Shown: positions 53,311-64,000, counted from the first letter of the stretch. The stretch is DNA of 64,000 nt from Bostrychus sinensis (GCA_020698575.1 CM036242.1:5803254-5867253); one strand, 5' to 3'. Translations and numbers: made by a program. The notes: a model not told the origin generated them from the letters alone.

Positions 53311-54560
53311 TTTTTATCATTTTGCCATGAGCATCATCCCTATGCTCCACAGACTTAACTGGACATTTTGCAAACACTACACACACTTCAAAGCAGCCAG
53401 GCTCAAAGAGTTGCCCCCACCCCTCCTTCTGTGCCCCTCCTACAGCTTGACATCCACGAAACTGAAGTTGAGTCAGTTTCTTTGTTTAATTTAGTTTATG
53501 TGTGTGATGAAAACAGAAACAGAACAGAAGTGCTGCTCTGAGGTGTTCAGTGACTTTCTGCTGAATTCATTTTACCCCCCATGAACAAATGTTCTCACAG
53601 CCTTTGGTTTAAACTTACCATAAAAATTCAATCTTTCTTACTGTAGCGCAGTTCTTTCAGTTGAGCCTGGATTTTTTTGGACAGCAAAAGAAAAGGAAAT
53701 AAGTCTTAGCTATTTCAAATAGTGAAATTGGTTTTAGATGACGTAGCAGGACTCTGGCAGCTGCAGCAGAAGACTTCTTTGTGGATGTTCCTCAGGCAAA
53801 GCTGGGCTCAAAGAAAGGCCTGAAGAGAGGAAGAAAATATCAACTCTCCCCTTCACCGAACACAATGATGCAGTCATGCACTGGCTGCCGGACCGACCAC
53901 TGTCTGGACCTGAATGTTCACGTGCACAAGGTCTGGGAGCTGTGCTGTGCTCTGTTGGTGCTGCAGTAACAGTGAGCAGTGTGTCCTGACATTCATGACT
54001 GCTCCACATCAATGAACTCATGAATCACAATCACACAGAGCTCAGAAAGAGGCTGCTGTAACCAAGTGACCATCACACTAGAACCATACAGGCTTTGCTA
54101 CACATTTAAGTAGCAGTCATGTAAAAGGTGCCATCAGGTCCAGCTAGGTCAGAGCTGAACTGTGTTGCAAAACAGTTAAACACTAAAATACTAATAAAAA
54201 TACTTTTCTTACATGAGCTTATTTGAATAATAAAAAAAAACAAGATTTGCAAGCTTTAACTGAGAGTCTAAATATACTATTTGAGGGGGGCAATTGCGTA
54301 CAGCATGACTGTTTATATAAAGTTTGTTCAAATTCTCTCTATTATGGTGAATTCGGCTGTTAACTAAAGAGTTACTGCATTGTTTTGGAAAGAGTTAGAA
54401 CCAAGTCTGTGTATAATTAAGGCATGACGTTTAAGTCACCAAGGAGTTGTCATGAAGTGCAGAAAAAGCAGATCAATCTCGTTATTTGTGTCTCTGGATT
54501 ATCAAAAAAGGTCATTTTAGTCCTAAAGTAGTCTTCTTGGAATGTCTTGTGGAGTTAGAA
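53311..54560. other. Unassigned sequence
   Basis: No continuation of the MADF gene, no element ends and no exon recognised. Confidence 0.35.
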
Positions 54561-55574
54561 AAATATCAGCAGGGGTCCAGTACTCCTACACTGGTGTATT
54601 TTGTGCTTTGAAGAATAACATGATCCACTGATTCCACCTCATTACAACTGTCACACAACCCGGTCGGATGTCTGTTTATCAGGTGCATTGTCTTATTTAG
54701 TCGAGTATGTCCTATTCTTAGCAGAGAGTTTGTTGCGTCGTCCTTGGTGCTCTCCTTGAATGCCCTACCAGTGCCCACAGTTCTCTGAAGAGAATATAAG
54801 TGTCTTCCTGTGTTAGCCCTGTCCCAGTGTGATTGCCACTCTCATTGCTTGCCTCTAATCTGCAGTCCTTAATCCAGTTAAATGTTCGACCTGAAATACC
54901 CATCACACTTAATTTAATCATTAGTCCCTCCTTCCACCATGTCCTAAGCCTTTTATACATAAAAAAAAAGACTGCCATTATTGACTGTGCTTTCCTTAGG
55001 TCTGTTTCCAAACACATTACCGGGTCCATGGTTCCCCTCCTCTTCCTGAATCCACTCAGTTAAGTAGACACAATTATTTTACTTTCCACATAGAATACCA
55101 GCCACTCTGTGATTATCCTCCCTATAACTTTTCCCATATGTGAAGTAAGAGCTATAGGCCTGTAATTACTTGAGTTAAAAGGATCCTTGCCTGGCTTTTT
55201 TGTAGGGACAATCACTGCCTCTTTCCAGCTTTTGGTACCTGCCTCCCACACTATCAAAGAACCACAATATCTTTATGAGCGCTTTCGGGCCCAAATGCTT
55301 GAGCAAGCTGTAACATTTATTATCTTTAACAAGATAATACTGCTCTTTTCATCTCATCTAAAATAAACAGAGCATCCATTACTCTTCACTCTCTTCCATC
55401 CTCTCCTCTCAGTTTCCGCTCTTCCTCTCCTACCCTTTTCTCTCAGATTATCTGAACTGTGAATTTTCACTAATGCTTTTGGTATCATTTCAGCCTTTTC
55501 ATTTTCAGACACTGCTATTTCATTGTGCACCTTTATGGTACACTCACACTCCTAAGCTCAGTTCGTTCTTCTGG

Positions 55575-55855
55575 TGTCGCCAACCCCTCCTCAGGTCGCC
55601 AACGAGGGGCAGGAGGTTTCAAACGCATCTTTTACGCCTGAACCAGTTCCCCTCCAGTGTCTGTCAAATATGTTCCATGATTGGCGGTCACTTCGGCGAC
55701 GTCACTCCACATTTGCTCAACTCAAAATTATGCTCAGGTTGCTTGATTCGCGTCGCTCAGCGTGTTCGAGACACTTGTCGCCTTGCCAGTTTGCAAAGGA
55801 AATGAATGGTTGCTGGTCGCTTCAGTCGGTCAGGTCGCCGTTGGTGTGAGTCTAC
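55575..55855. mobile_element. Probable MITE inside the LINE
   Basis: GGTGTCGCCAACCCCTCCTC at the left and GGTCGCCGTTGGTGTGAGTC at the right give short inverted similarity (TGGTGTNGCCAAC against GTTGGTG). The interior is rich in CGTCGC/GCGACG, unlike the LINE. It breaks the LINE linker. No duplication established. Confidence 0.35.
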
Positions 55856-56589
55856 TTTTAGTACTGGATACTGTCTTTCTCTTGTGATACCTCTCATACT
55901 CCTGATTCCCCACACTTCTCCTACTGGGCTAGCTCTACCAGTTTTATTGCAAAAGGTATGCCATATTTGTCTTTTAGCTTTCCGTACAACCATTCGCACT
56001 ACAGCTTTTGCCTTCTTATACTTCATTAGATGTTATAATTTAGAGTCCTTCTCAAAACCTTCATTGCCGAATTTCGTTCTCTGACTGCTCTATCATACTT
56101 TTCTGTCCACCACGGGACTGCCTTCCTTTTCATTTTCCCACTGTTCTTAGGGATGGTCTGCATTGCTGCCCCAATTAATGTTGTCCTTACATTTCTGTCA
56201 GTAGTTTCAATATCTTCTCCTAGGTCTACTTTATCCATCTGCGTTTCATTTATATGTCTAAAAAGATCTCAGTTTGCTCTGCCAAAAATCCATTTTCCTG
56301 TTAGCCCCCCTTGTGCCGGCCCTCTTTGTAGTAACACTTCACACTTTATTAGAAAATGCTCACTGCTCACAGTTGTGTCTTCTACAATTTCCCACTCACA
56401 GATGCTTGCTAGATTTCTAGTGACTAGTGTCAGATCAAGTGCTGAGATATTTCCAGTGTGCGCATTAAAACCTCTCCCATCATTTAAGCAAACCATATTC
56501 TTCTCCTCCAACAGCTGCTCTATTATACCTCCATTAAGATCTATTTTAGCGTCTCCCCACTTAGTAACTCTGCTCATTTCTTCGCTCTT

Positions 56590-56935
56590 TTTGCCTTATT
56601 TTCCTCTATAAAGCTCCCCCTACAGTTCGGAGTAAAATAGTCGTAAATACTCACAAGCCCAGTTGACTCCTGTGTGACTCCTCGCTTGTCTTTACTTTTG
56701 TTTTCCCCTCTGCGTATCTGTACAAAGTTTTTTCTTCCATTTGGCTGCTCTGGAATGACGAAAATCCATAAATAAAGCCACCGCTAGCTTGTTGTTTTGC
56801 TAACCGGGACGCTTTCTCGCGAGACCTGAGACTTCTGTCGCTCTGGGTCGATGACACTCAGACTTGCAAGTGTCACTTTCAGCCCACAGACACCAGGGGG
56901 AGATGCTGCATGCTTCATTTACCCCACAACAACTC
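56590..56935. other. Unidentified insertion inside the LINE endonuclease
   Basis: Endonuclease N- and C-terminal halves are separated by about 350 bp without LINE coding. It includes CTTTCTCGCGAGACCTGAGA and, in reverse complement, CATCTCCCCCTGGTGTCTGT, an insertion-like fragment. Family not recognised. Confidence 0.4.
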
Positions 56936-57282
56936 ATTTAAACATCACACAGACTCCGAAACTGTTTATATAAGGTAAAAAAAAGTTCTGCTTTAAAATC
57001 CCTACGCACTATCACCCTCCTACACTCCATTTCTTCAATTTGCAACAACTTAAGGTCCAATGTCTTACAAGGATTATAGTAATTTACAACAACAATCTCA
57101 CTTTCTCCTGTCCAGATTTCAACAGACACACACTCCTGGTCTTTTCCTATAGCTACAAACCCTCTTATTCTAAAATCCATGTTTCCTGAATGCACACTAC
57201 CTCTGCTTTGTAGGGAAAAATCAGTAATGTTTTTCTTTAATTCCTGTCCATTAGCCAGTAAGCTTCTAACTATACATTGCAA

Positions 57283-57439
57283 TTAGTAGACCATTAAAAA
57301 TATTACCCAGTACATAACATGAAAACATTCTCTAAACGAGACTGCGCTCCTATATCTGCCATATTATTGCTCATGGTCTCTAAACAAAGATTTTTTTTCT
57401 TAATATTGTACTGTAGGGGGCACTAAAGAGAACAACGTT
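57283..57439. other. Unassigned sequence
   Basis: GTACTGTAGGGGGCACTAAA near 57409 recalls the TAGTGCCCCCTACAGTGC border next to GGGCCC-family copy 1 (10121-10140), inverted. Confidence 0.4.
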
Positions 57440-57570
57440 GGGCGAATGGGCAAGTTCTGATGGGCCCTACTTGGAAACTGTGGACAAACCCATGGGGACC
57501 CACATAGGACCCATATTTGCCGCCGAAATGTGACCCATATGGGGCCCACATATTGATGCTTGATGGGACA
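57440..57570 (-). repeat. CATATGGG/GGGCCC repeat family, copy 4
   Basis: CATGGGGACCCACATAGGAC, CCATATTTGCCGCCGAAATG, CCCATATGGGGCCCACATAT. Orientation as copies 2 and 3. Confidence 0.65.
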
Positions 57571-58800
57571 TGAGCAACAGGGCCTGGGATAACCGAAGTT
57601 AAACTTATGAAATGCCTTTTTTTTTGACAGATCCTCTCTTTCTATTCTTGTTTTTTACATTTGATATGTTTTTTTTTTTTATAATGTTATTATTTAGTGT
57701 TTCTATTTCCCCACATGTCTATGACTGTGTAACTGAATTCTAAGTTACATCGACCAATAAACATTCAAGTAGAACTCACAGCAGCTTAGATAAACTCTTT
57801 TGCTATTCTATACAAAGAAGTTAGTCTGGTATCCCTTCACTTAAATTTCATTTCTGTAGGCGGAACATGATAGGGAGAAACCAATAAGATAAACCAAGGG
57901 TGGAACATAATCAGTGCACCACTGACCCAAACAAACACGTTTTTTGACATAAAATGCCAGAATACACTGTATTCTGAGCAGCTCTGTCCTTATTTCTGAA
58001 CGGGGACAGCTGCAGAAGCCAGATGTACAAGGACTTGTGGAAAAAGTGGGTTTGTCTGAATGTGGTTGTTACATTGGACGTCAGCAGGACTTTACTGTTG
58101 TTAAAATGGAAACAGGACGAAGAAAAAACACAGAGGACTGACACAGAACGAGCAGAACCAACAGATGACGAAGAAAACCGCCAAATACTATTAATTTGGT
58201 CAGAGAAGTAAAAATAACATTTGTTCAGTGGCCAGCCAGAAGAACAAACTGAGCTCATTTTCGAGACTCATTATTTCAGTGTTTCCTGAATAAAACTGCA
58301 AGAACTTGGGTTTATTCTGTAAAACTACAGGTGAATTGGTGATTCTTGTTCTATGCCTGTCTACAACAATAATCAGCTTTAGTACAAGTTGATCCAAGTG
58401 AGGTTTCTGGGTCACACCTTAACTCCATATTTACAGCTTTTTCTGTCCCAACTAACAAATATTAATGTACACTACATATATTATAAAACCTATTCACACA
58501 GATACCTACAGGAGATGCAACAGCAGCTGATGAACACATGAATCTTCCTCAGAGTGGCCTGCTAATATAATGCAGATATGGGAGTTTGTGAATATGAGCT
58601 TGCAGAATTGCCAAAGCTACGGTCCATTATTTATCCTGAATAAATGAGAGCTGTGTGTGTGCAGCTGCAGAGGAGGGCCTGTACCACACACTAATACAAC
58701 TGTGACAAAGTGTTTTAGAAGCCCTTTGACATGTTAATATTGTCCACTTTAGAAGAAAAAAATATGTCCTTGTGGAACTTGCAGTGAATGCTTAAACTGG
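57571..58800. other. Unassigned sequence
   Basis: T-rich near 57660; short overlapping frames at 57911-58415 have no motif. Confidence 0.35.
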
Positions 58801-58880
58801 ACAGACTTAGACAGACTTTATTGATCCACAAGGGAATGGACAAAGTAATTTCTCTGGCGGATAAATAAAGTCTAAAACGA
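58800..58880 (-). mobile_element. Rex1-like LINE 3' tail
   Basis: Plus-strand CAGACTTTATTGATCCACAA then GGGAATGG; on the minus strand this is CCATTCCCTTGTGGATCAAT followed by AAAG, the Rex1-type 3' end. Only the tail remains. Confidence 0.6.
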
Positions 58881-59100
58881 CAGCACAAAAATCCAAACCT
58901 TTTTCATTTAAAAAAATCACAGGAGGATGACCATGTTCAAATCCTCAAACTCTGACCATGACTCTTGGTTTAAGCAGAACAAATGTCAGGAGCAGTGGGC
59001 AAACTGAGCAATGCTACTGGAGGACACTACTGAAATACTACTACAAAATATAGATTTTGCGCAATTAATGTGAGCAACACTTTTTTTTACATTTACCATT
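58881..59100. other. Unassigned sequence
   Basis: Nothing recognised. Confidence 0.3.
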
Positions 59101-59101
59101 A

Positions 59102-59578
59102 CACAGTAAATTTGCAAATGCTAAATTTAGCACTGTCAGAGTCTACATAATCCTTATGTATATAGTGTTACATTTACTCTGAAAAACTAACATTTTAGTT
59201 GAAAGAATCAGAGACAATGAGTGACATCAACATGGCAGAAATAGATTTGCACTCATTATTAAATTAAGACTGCATCAATAAATTGATAATACAATATGTT
59301 TTTCTCACAGTGTAGCTTTACCTGAGATACAAACAACAATTCCATTACATTCCACTCAGAGACGGGAGAATCTTATCTTTATAGAAACACAAGTTGAGGT
59401 CATATTTTACTTCTTTCAAGAGCACATTGTTTAGAACTTTGTGAATTAGAGTGGCCATGCAATGTTGAGTCAAGGGACATTTTTTCAACACCTGCCTGTT
59501 CCGTGATGAGAGTGAGTGCATTAAAATGCAGTCCTTTATATCTGACAGTGTTAATTTAACCCTAGAAAATGTGCTGTG
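59102..59578. mobile_element. CACAG-type MITE, complete, 477 bp
   Basis: TA on both sides (59100-59101, 59579-59580). Left end CACAGTAAATTTGCAAATGC, right end in reverse complement CACAGCACATTTTCTAGGGT; both continue TAAATT.A.CACTGTCAG. Contains GAATCAGAGACAATGAGTGA, shared with the CACTGTAAAAAG subfamily, but no clear core A or B. Confidence 0.8.
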
Positions 59579-59580
59579 TA

Positions 59581-60139
59581 GGGACAAAGTGGAGACTCAT
59601 CCTAGTGGGAAAAATAGAAACAGTTGTATTGTATGTTTCTGACTTTAAGCTTTACAAACGACTCTAAACTGGGGAGGATAAAGTCACACATTAGAGAGCT
59701 TGAAGGATCGTAATTGGAAGATGAAAGTATTGTTCAATATAACCTACTTTATTATTATTATTACCAAGGTGCTTAAAGAGGTTTCCATTTTTACCTACTG
59801 TTACTAGTTTTTATTCTGTGATGCGTATTTGTTATTGCACAGATAGAAAGCACTTGGGTTAAGCCCTGGCTGTTCAGTGCTCATCCATGATTTGAACCTC
59901 AGGCTTCTCACAATAACCATCGTGATTGATGTCATGAACTTTTGAATGTCTCCTGCTTTCTTGACTTTTGATGTAACATCTGTGACCCTGTGGGGGTAGT
60001 GAGCAGTAGCAGTGGGATCTCTGTCTTCTCTGTCTGCTGTGTCTGTTCCATTAAAGCAACCTCACTGACCGCAATTGCACCATGGCCTCAGTGTTCTCTG
60101 CTTCTCTGTTTTTCATGATATCAATCATCATTCATGGTC
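59581..60139. other. Unassigned sequence
   Basis: A short ATT microsatellite at 59748; otherwise nothing recognised. Confidence 0.35.
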
Positions 60140-60464
60140 AAGGTCAAGTTTATTTGTATAGCACATTTACAACAACAATCGCTGCCCAAAGTGCTTCACA
60201 TGCCAACAAAGTGCAATACTTGAATAAATAAAACAAGTAAAACAAGCACATTAATACACTAAAAGCACATAATAAAATAAAACAAATACCTAATAATAGC
60301 AATCAAATGTCCAGCTCAGCTTGTGTTAAAAGCCAGTGCAAACAAATGGGTTTTTAATAAAGATTTAAAAATATTTAAAGATTGGGCTGTTCTAATACAC
60401 AGAGGCAGACTGTTCCAGAGTCGCGGAGCAGCTACAGCAAAGGCCCTGTCTCCTCTGGTTTAGT

Positions 60465-61106
60465 GAGGGTTGCCAGATCTGACTGACAGTTTCCAGCCCA
60501 AGTATAACGTAAAACCCGCCAAACGCAATGAAAACCTGCCCAAATCACAACCATTCTACAATCCTAATGTTAAAACTGTAATACATATGAAATAACAATA
60601 ATAATAATAATAATAATAATATTTTGAGCACACAAAACTTCACAACTGCCAATGGAAAAAGTAATAAACAGTCTCCACAATGAGTGTAATCAGAAAAACA
60701 AATAGCTCTCACATGCTTGCACTCCTCTGGGACAGGGACGATCCACATTTTTAGCTCTGGGTCGATCTTCTTCCTGTACGATTTCTTGTATTTCCCCCAC
60801 TTCGGCAGGTTGCTAAACGCTAAAACTCCAAGCTTGAGAGGAAACACTGTTGGCCCGTCTGCGCTCACAGGGCAGCAGAGTGTTTACTTTTTTCAACCAA
60901 TCAGAGGTCCATAATTAGACATGTGATTGACAACTAATGACACTAATATTACTACTTCTATTTTACAAATTAATTTTATTCATCAATAACCAGCAAATAT
61001 ATACAATTATTGATCAGGAAATTTAAAAAATATTATTAAAATAAGTTTATTTTGCATTTTCAAAATCCCGCCCCATAAGTCTAACCGCCCAATCTGGCAA
61101 CACTGG
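60465..61106 (-). mobile_element. hAT element with a zinc-finger-like exon, 642 bp
   Basis: Ends GAGGGTTGCCAGATCTGAC and, in reverse complement, CCAGTGTTGCCAGATTGGGC. Flanking octamers GGTTTAGT and TGATTAGT agree at 6 of 8 positions, consistent with an ageing hAT duplication. It interrupts an L2 LINE. An (ATA)n microsatellite lies at 60595-60620. Confidence 0.75.
60545..60868 (-). pseudogene. N-terminal exon relic of a hAT transposase
   Basis: Minus-strand frame with KWGKYKKSYRKKIDPELKMW, then IVPVPEECKHVRAIC. Several hAT proteins start with K-Y-x-x-x-F/Y-R-x-x-W...L..W..PV.....A.C..C, the approach to a BED-like zinc finger. Only the first cysteine is in place; the CxxC...H..H remainder is lost, so it is a fragment. 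Start codon uncertain. Confidence 0.5.
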
Positions 61107-61354
61107 TGATTAGTTGACCTCATTGTTCTGGTTGGAACATGGACGGACAGTAGCTCTGAGAGGTAGGAGGGGGCCAGCCCATTTAGACATTTAAAAACAA
61201 TTAATAAAATCTTAAAATGAATCCTATAGCTGACAGGAAGCCAGTGCAAAGAAGCCAGAACGGGGGTTATATGTTCATATTTCCTGGTGCCAGTCAGCAG
61301 ACGAGCTGCAGCGTTTTGGACGAACTGCAACCGATCATCATGAAAAAAAATCAT

Positions 61355-62220
61355 GTAAGTTTTAGAATTTTTAATTTGTTAATCTTTTATCCACTCTCCA
61401 GTATCAGAACTAAAATAGCCTTTTACATGCTCTAAAGGAGGAGTGTAAGAACTGGAATTGCAATGTGAAGCTTTTCTGTCAGTAATGGCCTACTTATTTT
61501 GGTCGACTTGGGGACAAAAAGTGCTTTGTCCCGCTGTCCTTGACGTACATCTGGAAGCTCCTCTCAGCGTGACTGAGACAGACCAGCTGCCCCTTTCCTC
61601 TGCCCCCTCACCTCAGCTCCAGATTGGCCTGTTTGCGAGTTTGTGATTGGCTGATTGTTGAGCTGAGTGGATCTCTGCCAAATCTCACTTCTATAGTTTT
61701 TATTCAGTGACTCCAGTCATGGTTATGTACTTTACTCAAGGAGAGTGACTGGAGTAGAAAAGTATTAGGTTTTATTTGAGGTCTTGTGTGTCTCCAGTGC
61801 ACAAAACTAAATGCAAGGTTGAGGTTGGGAGTGTGTACGATTTCCCAAAATAATGCATTATCAAAGCAGACAGACGTAAAACATTGATGTGTGAAGAGTT
61901 GGCTCTGATTTCTCTTTTCTGTCTCTCAGTGCTGTCCTGATTTCACTTGGCATTTGCTGCGACTTCATCGTCTTTTTTCTGCTCTAAGCCCAAACACAGG
62001 AAAGTAATTGAAGCTGGCGGCACTCAGGGATCAGGTCATGTGACCGGCCCAGAAGGATAAAATGTCACTGACATTCTCTTTATGAGATTTTCATGAGCTC
62101 ATCCTGCCTTCAAACTGAAAGAGGGACATAAGCATCTTAAATAAAATACATGTATTTTTTGTTGCATTTGGGAAAAACCTTTAATAGCTAAACAAGACCT
62201 TAAGATATCCTCGAGGCTTT
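61355..62220. other. Unassigned sequence
   Basis: No element or exon supported. Confidence 0.35.
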
Positions 62221-62225
62221 ATAAT

Positions 62226-62705
62226 TGTTAGGTTTCAAACAAAACAGAACCCACACGCAGATCCTGGTTCCAAACCAAATTGGTTTATTCAAACAAACAA
62301 AAAAATCACTGGTGGCTGTGTCGAAAAGAAGTTCAAAAGAAAATGGCCACAGCTCACAGGTCTCAGGGATAAAATGGCTTCCACCTGAGAGGGAAAAAAA
62401 CAAAGTGCAAAAAAATGAGCTAGCAGTCCAAAAAACTAGTCACGAAGAATCCAGACTCTGATAGTACTAACATGCTGTACCACTGAGGAACACAGACAAA
62501 CTGGCACTGGTGGAGTGGAAGCCCAGGCTTAAGTACTGCAGGTGATGAGGCCGACTGAGACAGGTGCTGCTGATTATCCTCAGCCACCCAAGCAGCTGCA
62601 CACCTGCAACCAGAAAACAAGGGAGGAGACAAACACACACACTGGGGAAAGGGGAGCAGGGAAACATGAGGAAATAGGAGGAGCCAAAACGGTCTCCTCA
62701 TGACA
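62226..62705 (-). mobile_element. Solo LTR, 480 bp
   Basis: TGTTAG...CATGACA ends with an exact 5-bp duplication ATAAT (62221-62225, 62706-62710). The ends match those of the LTR at 52403-52830, but the interior differs, so the two are related families. No gag or pol sequence nearby. Overlapping minus-strand frames inside (62420-62701) are shadows. Confidence 0.85.
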
Positions 62706-62756
62706 ATAATGAAGAATATGCTTACAGACCTTTATGGTATTTTTATTTCTTATTTA

Positions 62757-62758
62757 CT

Positions 62759-62807
<49 letters not shown>

Positions 62808-62818
62808 TTTTATTTATA
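62757..62818 (+). repeat. (TTTA)n microsatellite
   Basis: About 12 perfect tetranucleotide units, then degenerate TTTTATTTTA. Confidence 0.97.
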
Positions 62819-63516
62819 TTTATTTTATGGTCAAAATGACTTTTCTATTGCTGGTTATAGCTCTGAGTTTAATGTTAGAGTACCGTGACCCAAGTTGTTT
62901 TCTTATGGAAGCAGACATAAGTTTATGGTAAGCTCTAAACCTGGGTTAAGTTTTTTTTTTATGTTATGTTCTGCATGCCCTTCCTGCCACAGCAGTTTTG
63001 CACTGGGGCGGTACTGGGATTGATCTGATTTGGGGGTCTTTCCACTTCCCAAAGTGGTCTGAAGCGCCCCCAAGAAAGCGTACCAAACCGTGCTACTTTT
63101 GGCACCCCTTGGCAAGACTTGATTGGACGAAAGAGAATCCACACTTGGGCAAAAACAACAAGCCATGGGACAGAAATAAAAGGGAAAATGACATTTTTAA
63201 TCAAAGACATACTTGTCCTATCTTGAAACAGCCACATTTCAAGATAGGGCGAGCTAATGTTGTTTCTAAAATAAAGTTAGCGTACATTAGCAACAGCTGT
63301 TTTCAGTTTGGCGAAGTACAGCTCTCACTTAGACAAACAAAAGAGTTCATTTTTAGTTTAGACTGGATTAAACAGGAATTAAACTCATGTGGTTTTATGT
63401 TCAGAGGTTAAAATGTGTTAAAGTGGAGCAGAGAAGTGAGTTTAATGCACAGAAAGCTGGAGGTGAACCTGAAGCAGTCTCCTGTTTACTGAAGCTAATA
63501 CAGCTTTAGCTCCAAC
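62819..63516. other. Unassigned sequence
   Basis: The 137-codon plus-strand frame at 62998-63411 has no recognisable domain. The inverted AAGATAGG...CCTATCTT at 63218-63248 (TCCTATCTTGAAAC... and TTTCAAGATAGGGC) forms a possible hairpin of about 11 bp. Confidence 0.35.
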
Positions 63517-64000
63517 CTCACACAGACACACACCATCCTCACACAGACACACACCGGCCTCACACAGACACACACCGGCCTCACACAGACACACACCGGC
63601 CTCACACAGACACACCATCCTCACACAGACACACACCAGCCTCACACAGACACACACCGGCCTCACACAGACACACACCAGCCTCACACAGACACACACC
63701 GGCCTCACACAGACACACCATCCTCACACAGACACACACCAGCCTCACACAGACACACACCGGCCTCACACAGACACACACCGGCCTCACACAGACACAC
63801 CATCCTCACACAGACACACACCAGCCTCACACAGACACACACCGGCCTCACACAGACACACACCGGCCTCACACAGACACACCGGCCTCACACAGACACA
63901 CACCAGCCTCACACAGACACACACCAGCCTCACACAGACACACACCGGCCTCACACAGACACACACCTGCCTCACGCAGACACACACCGGCCTCACGCAG
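63517..64000 (+). repeat. 21-bp minisatellite with 19-bp variants, running off the window
   Basis: The unit is GGCCTCACACAGACACACAC plus C, with the first bases varying (GGCC, AGCC, ATCC, TGCC). Shorter 19-bp units lack one AC step and recur at fixed places, so groups ATCC-AGCC-GGCC-GGCC(short) of 82 bp repeat (about 63720-63802, 63803-63884). Since 21 is a multiple of 3, the minus strand shows long VCVCVRP-type frames that are a by-product of the repeat. About 23 units lie in the window. Confidence 0.95.

Larger units (their letters stand above)
54566..57282 (-). pseudogene. I/Nimb-like LINE ORF2: endonuclease, reverse transcriptase and RNase H relics
   Basis: Blocks on the minus strand in protein order: endonuclease N-terminus CIVRSLLANGQELKKNITDF and VVVNYYNPCK (57282-56938); endonuclease C-terminus NMVCLNDGRGFNAHTGNISA, LDLTLVTRN and VSSEHFLIK (56577-56269); linker PWWTEKYDRAVRERNSAMKV (56238-56026); reverse transcriptase WKEAVIVPTKKPGKDPFNSS and NYRPIALTSHMGKVIGRIIT (55257-55060), WKEGLMIKLSVMGISGRTFN; and an RNase-H-type tail LLRIGHTRLNKTMHLINRHP with CDSCNEVESVDHVIL. 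An APE endonuclease plus a terminal RNase H fits I-group LINEs such as Nimb. The YADD palm is deleted, and two insertions and many frameshifts are present. Confidence 0.82.
60140..61354 (-). pseudogene. L2/Maui-like LINE C-terminus, split by a hAT element
   Basis: Minus strand: RLQFVQNAAARLLTGTRKYE, HITPVLASLHWLPVSYRIHF, KILLIVFKCLNGLAPSYLSE and LLSVHVPTRTMRS, with an uninterrupted frame up to the insertion. After the hAT it resumes with the end of the protein and the tail GAAGCACTTTGGGCAGCG ... CTATACAAATAAACTTGACC at 60140-60190. The well-kept frame suggests a younger copy than the other L2 relics. Confidence 0.88.

Noticed and set aside
55473..56611. Several plus-strand frames of 90-150 codons
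   Set aside because: They are antisense shadows of the I/Nimb-like LINE on the minus strand and of the insert inside it.
63442..63996. Cysteine/valine-rich repetitive proteins (VCVCVRP units) on the minus strand
   Set aside because: They arise because the minisatellite unit is 21 bp, a multiple of three; frames change where 19-bp units occur.
63517..64000. CRISPR-like direct repeats
   Set aside because: Units are adjacent with no unique spacers, and the sequence is clearly vertebrate.

Overview
This is vertebrate nuclear DNA, almost certainly from a teleost fish. The evidence is AT-rich non-coding sequence, spliced-type signals, and a mixture of relics typical of ray-finned fish genomes: L2/Maui-like, Rex1-like, Rex3/RTE-like, L1-clade and I/Nimb-like LINEs, a Penelope-like element, Harbinger with a MADF accessory gene, hAT, Tc1 and pogo-type DNA transposons, tRNA-type SINEs and solo LTRs. 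I could not identify one convincing host protein-coding exon in 64 kb. The window reads as an intergenic or large-intron repeat graveyard.

Layout. 0-12 kb: a hAT end, two copies of a DNA transposon family flanked by AT (1109-3194 and 10606-11267), a TTAA-flanked transposon with a captured basic exon (5024-6008) inside a LINE 3' end, and a TA-flanked pogo-like MITE. 12-24 kb: MITEs, a 775-bp hAT MITE, a three-level nest (TTAA element > SINE > MITE, 15170-17151), a Tc1 relic, SINE and L2 fragments. 23.3-24.9 kb: a Penelope-like reverse transcriptase split by the third AT-flanked element. 25-35 kb: short inverted-repeat elements, an L2 reverse transcriptase split by the third pogo-like MITE, a Tc1 tail and a second 660-bp hAT copy. 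36-48 kb: sparse DNA with L1, Rex3, L2 and other LINE tails. 49.3-53.3 kb: the richest locus, a Harbinger element with divergent transposase and MADF genes, invaded by a Rex1 LINE and by a MITE that itself carries a hAT that carries a solo LTR. 54.5-57.3 kb: an I/Nimb-like LINE with endonuclease, reverse transcriptase and RNase H relics. 60-61.4 kb: L2 split by a hAT. 62.2 kb: a second solo LTR. 63.5-64 kb: a 21-bp minisatellite with higher-order structure running off the window.

The genes do not work together as a host pathway. What connects them is insertion history, much of it dated by intact target-site duplications (AT, TA, TTAA, 5 bp, 8 bp, 14 bp and 19 bp). Three observations look most worth pursuing: the AT-flanked family whose two ends each carry a diverged version of the same inward-facing first exon; a MITE superfamily whose flanks diverge while two hairpin-forming internal cores stay conserved; and the Harbinger nest. 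Family names come from recognising protein motifs and terminal sequences by eye, without a database search. Boundaries without an exact target-site duplication are approximate.
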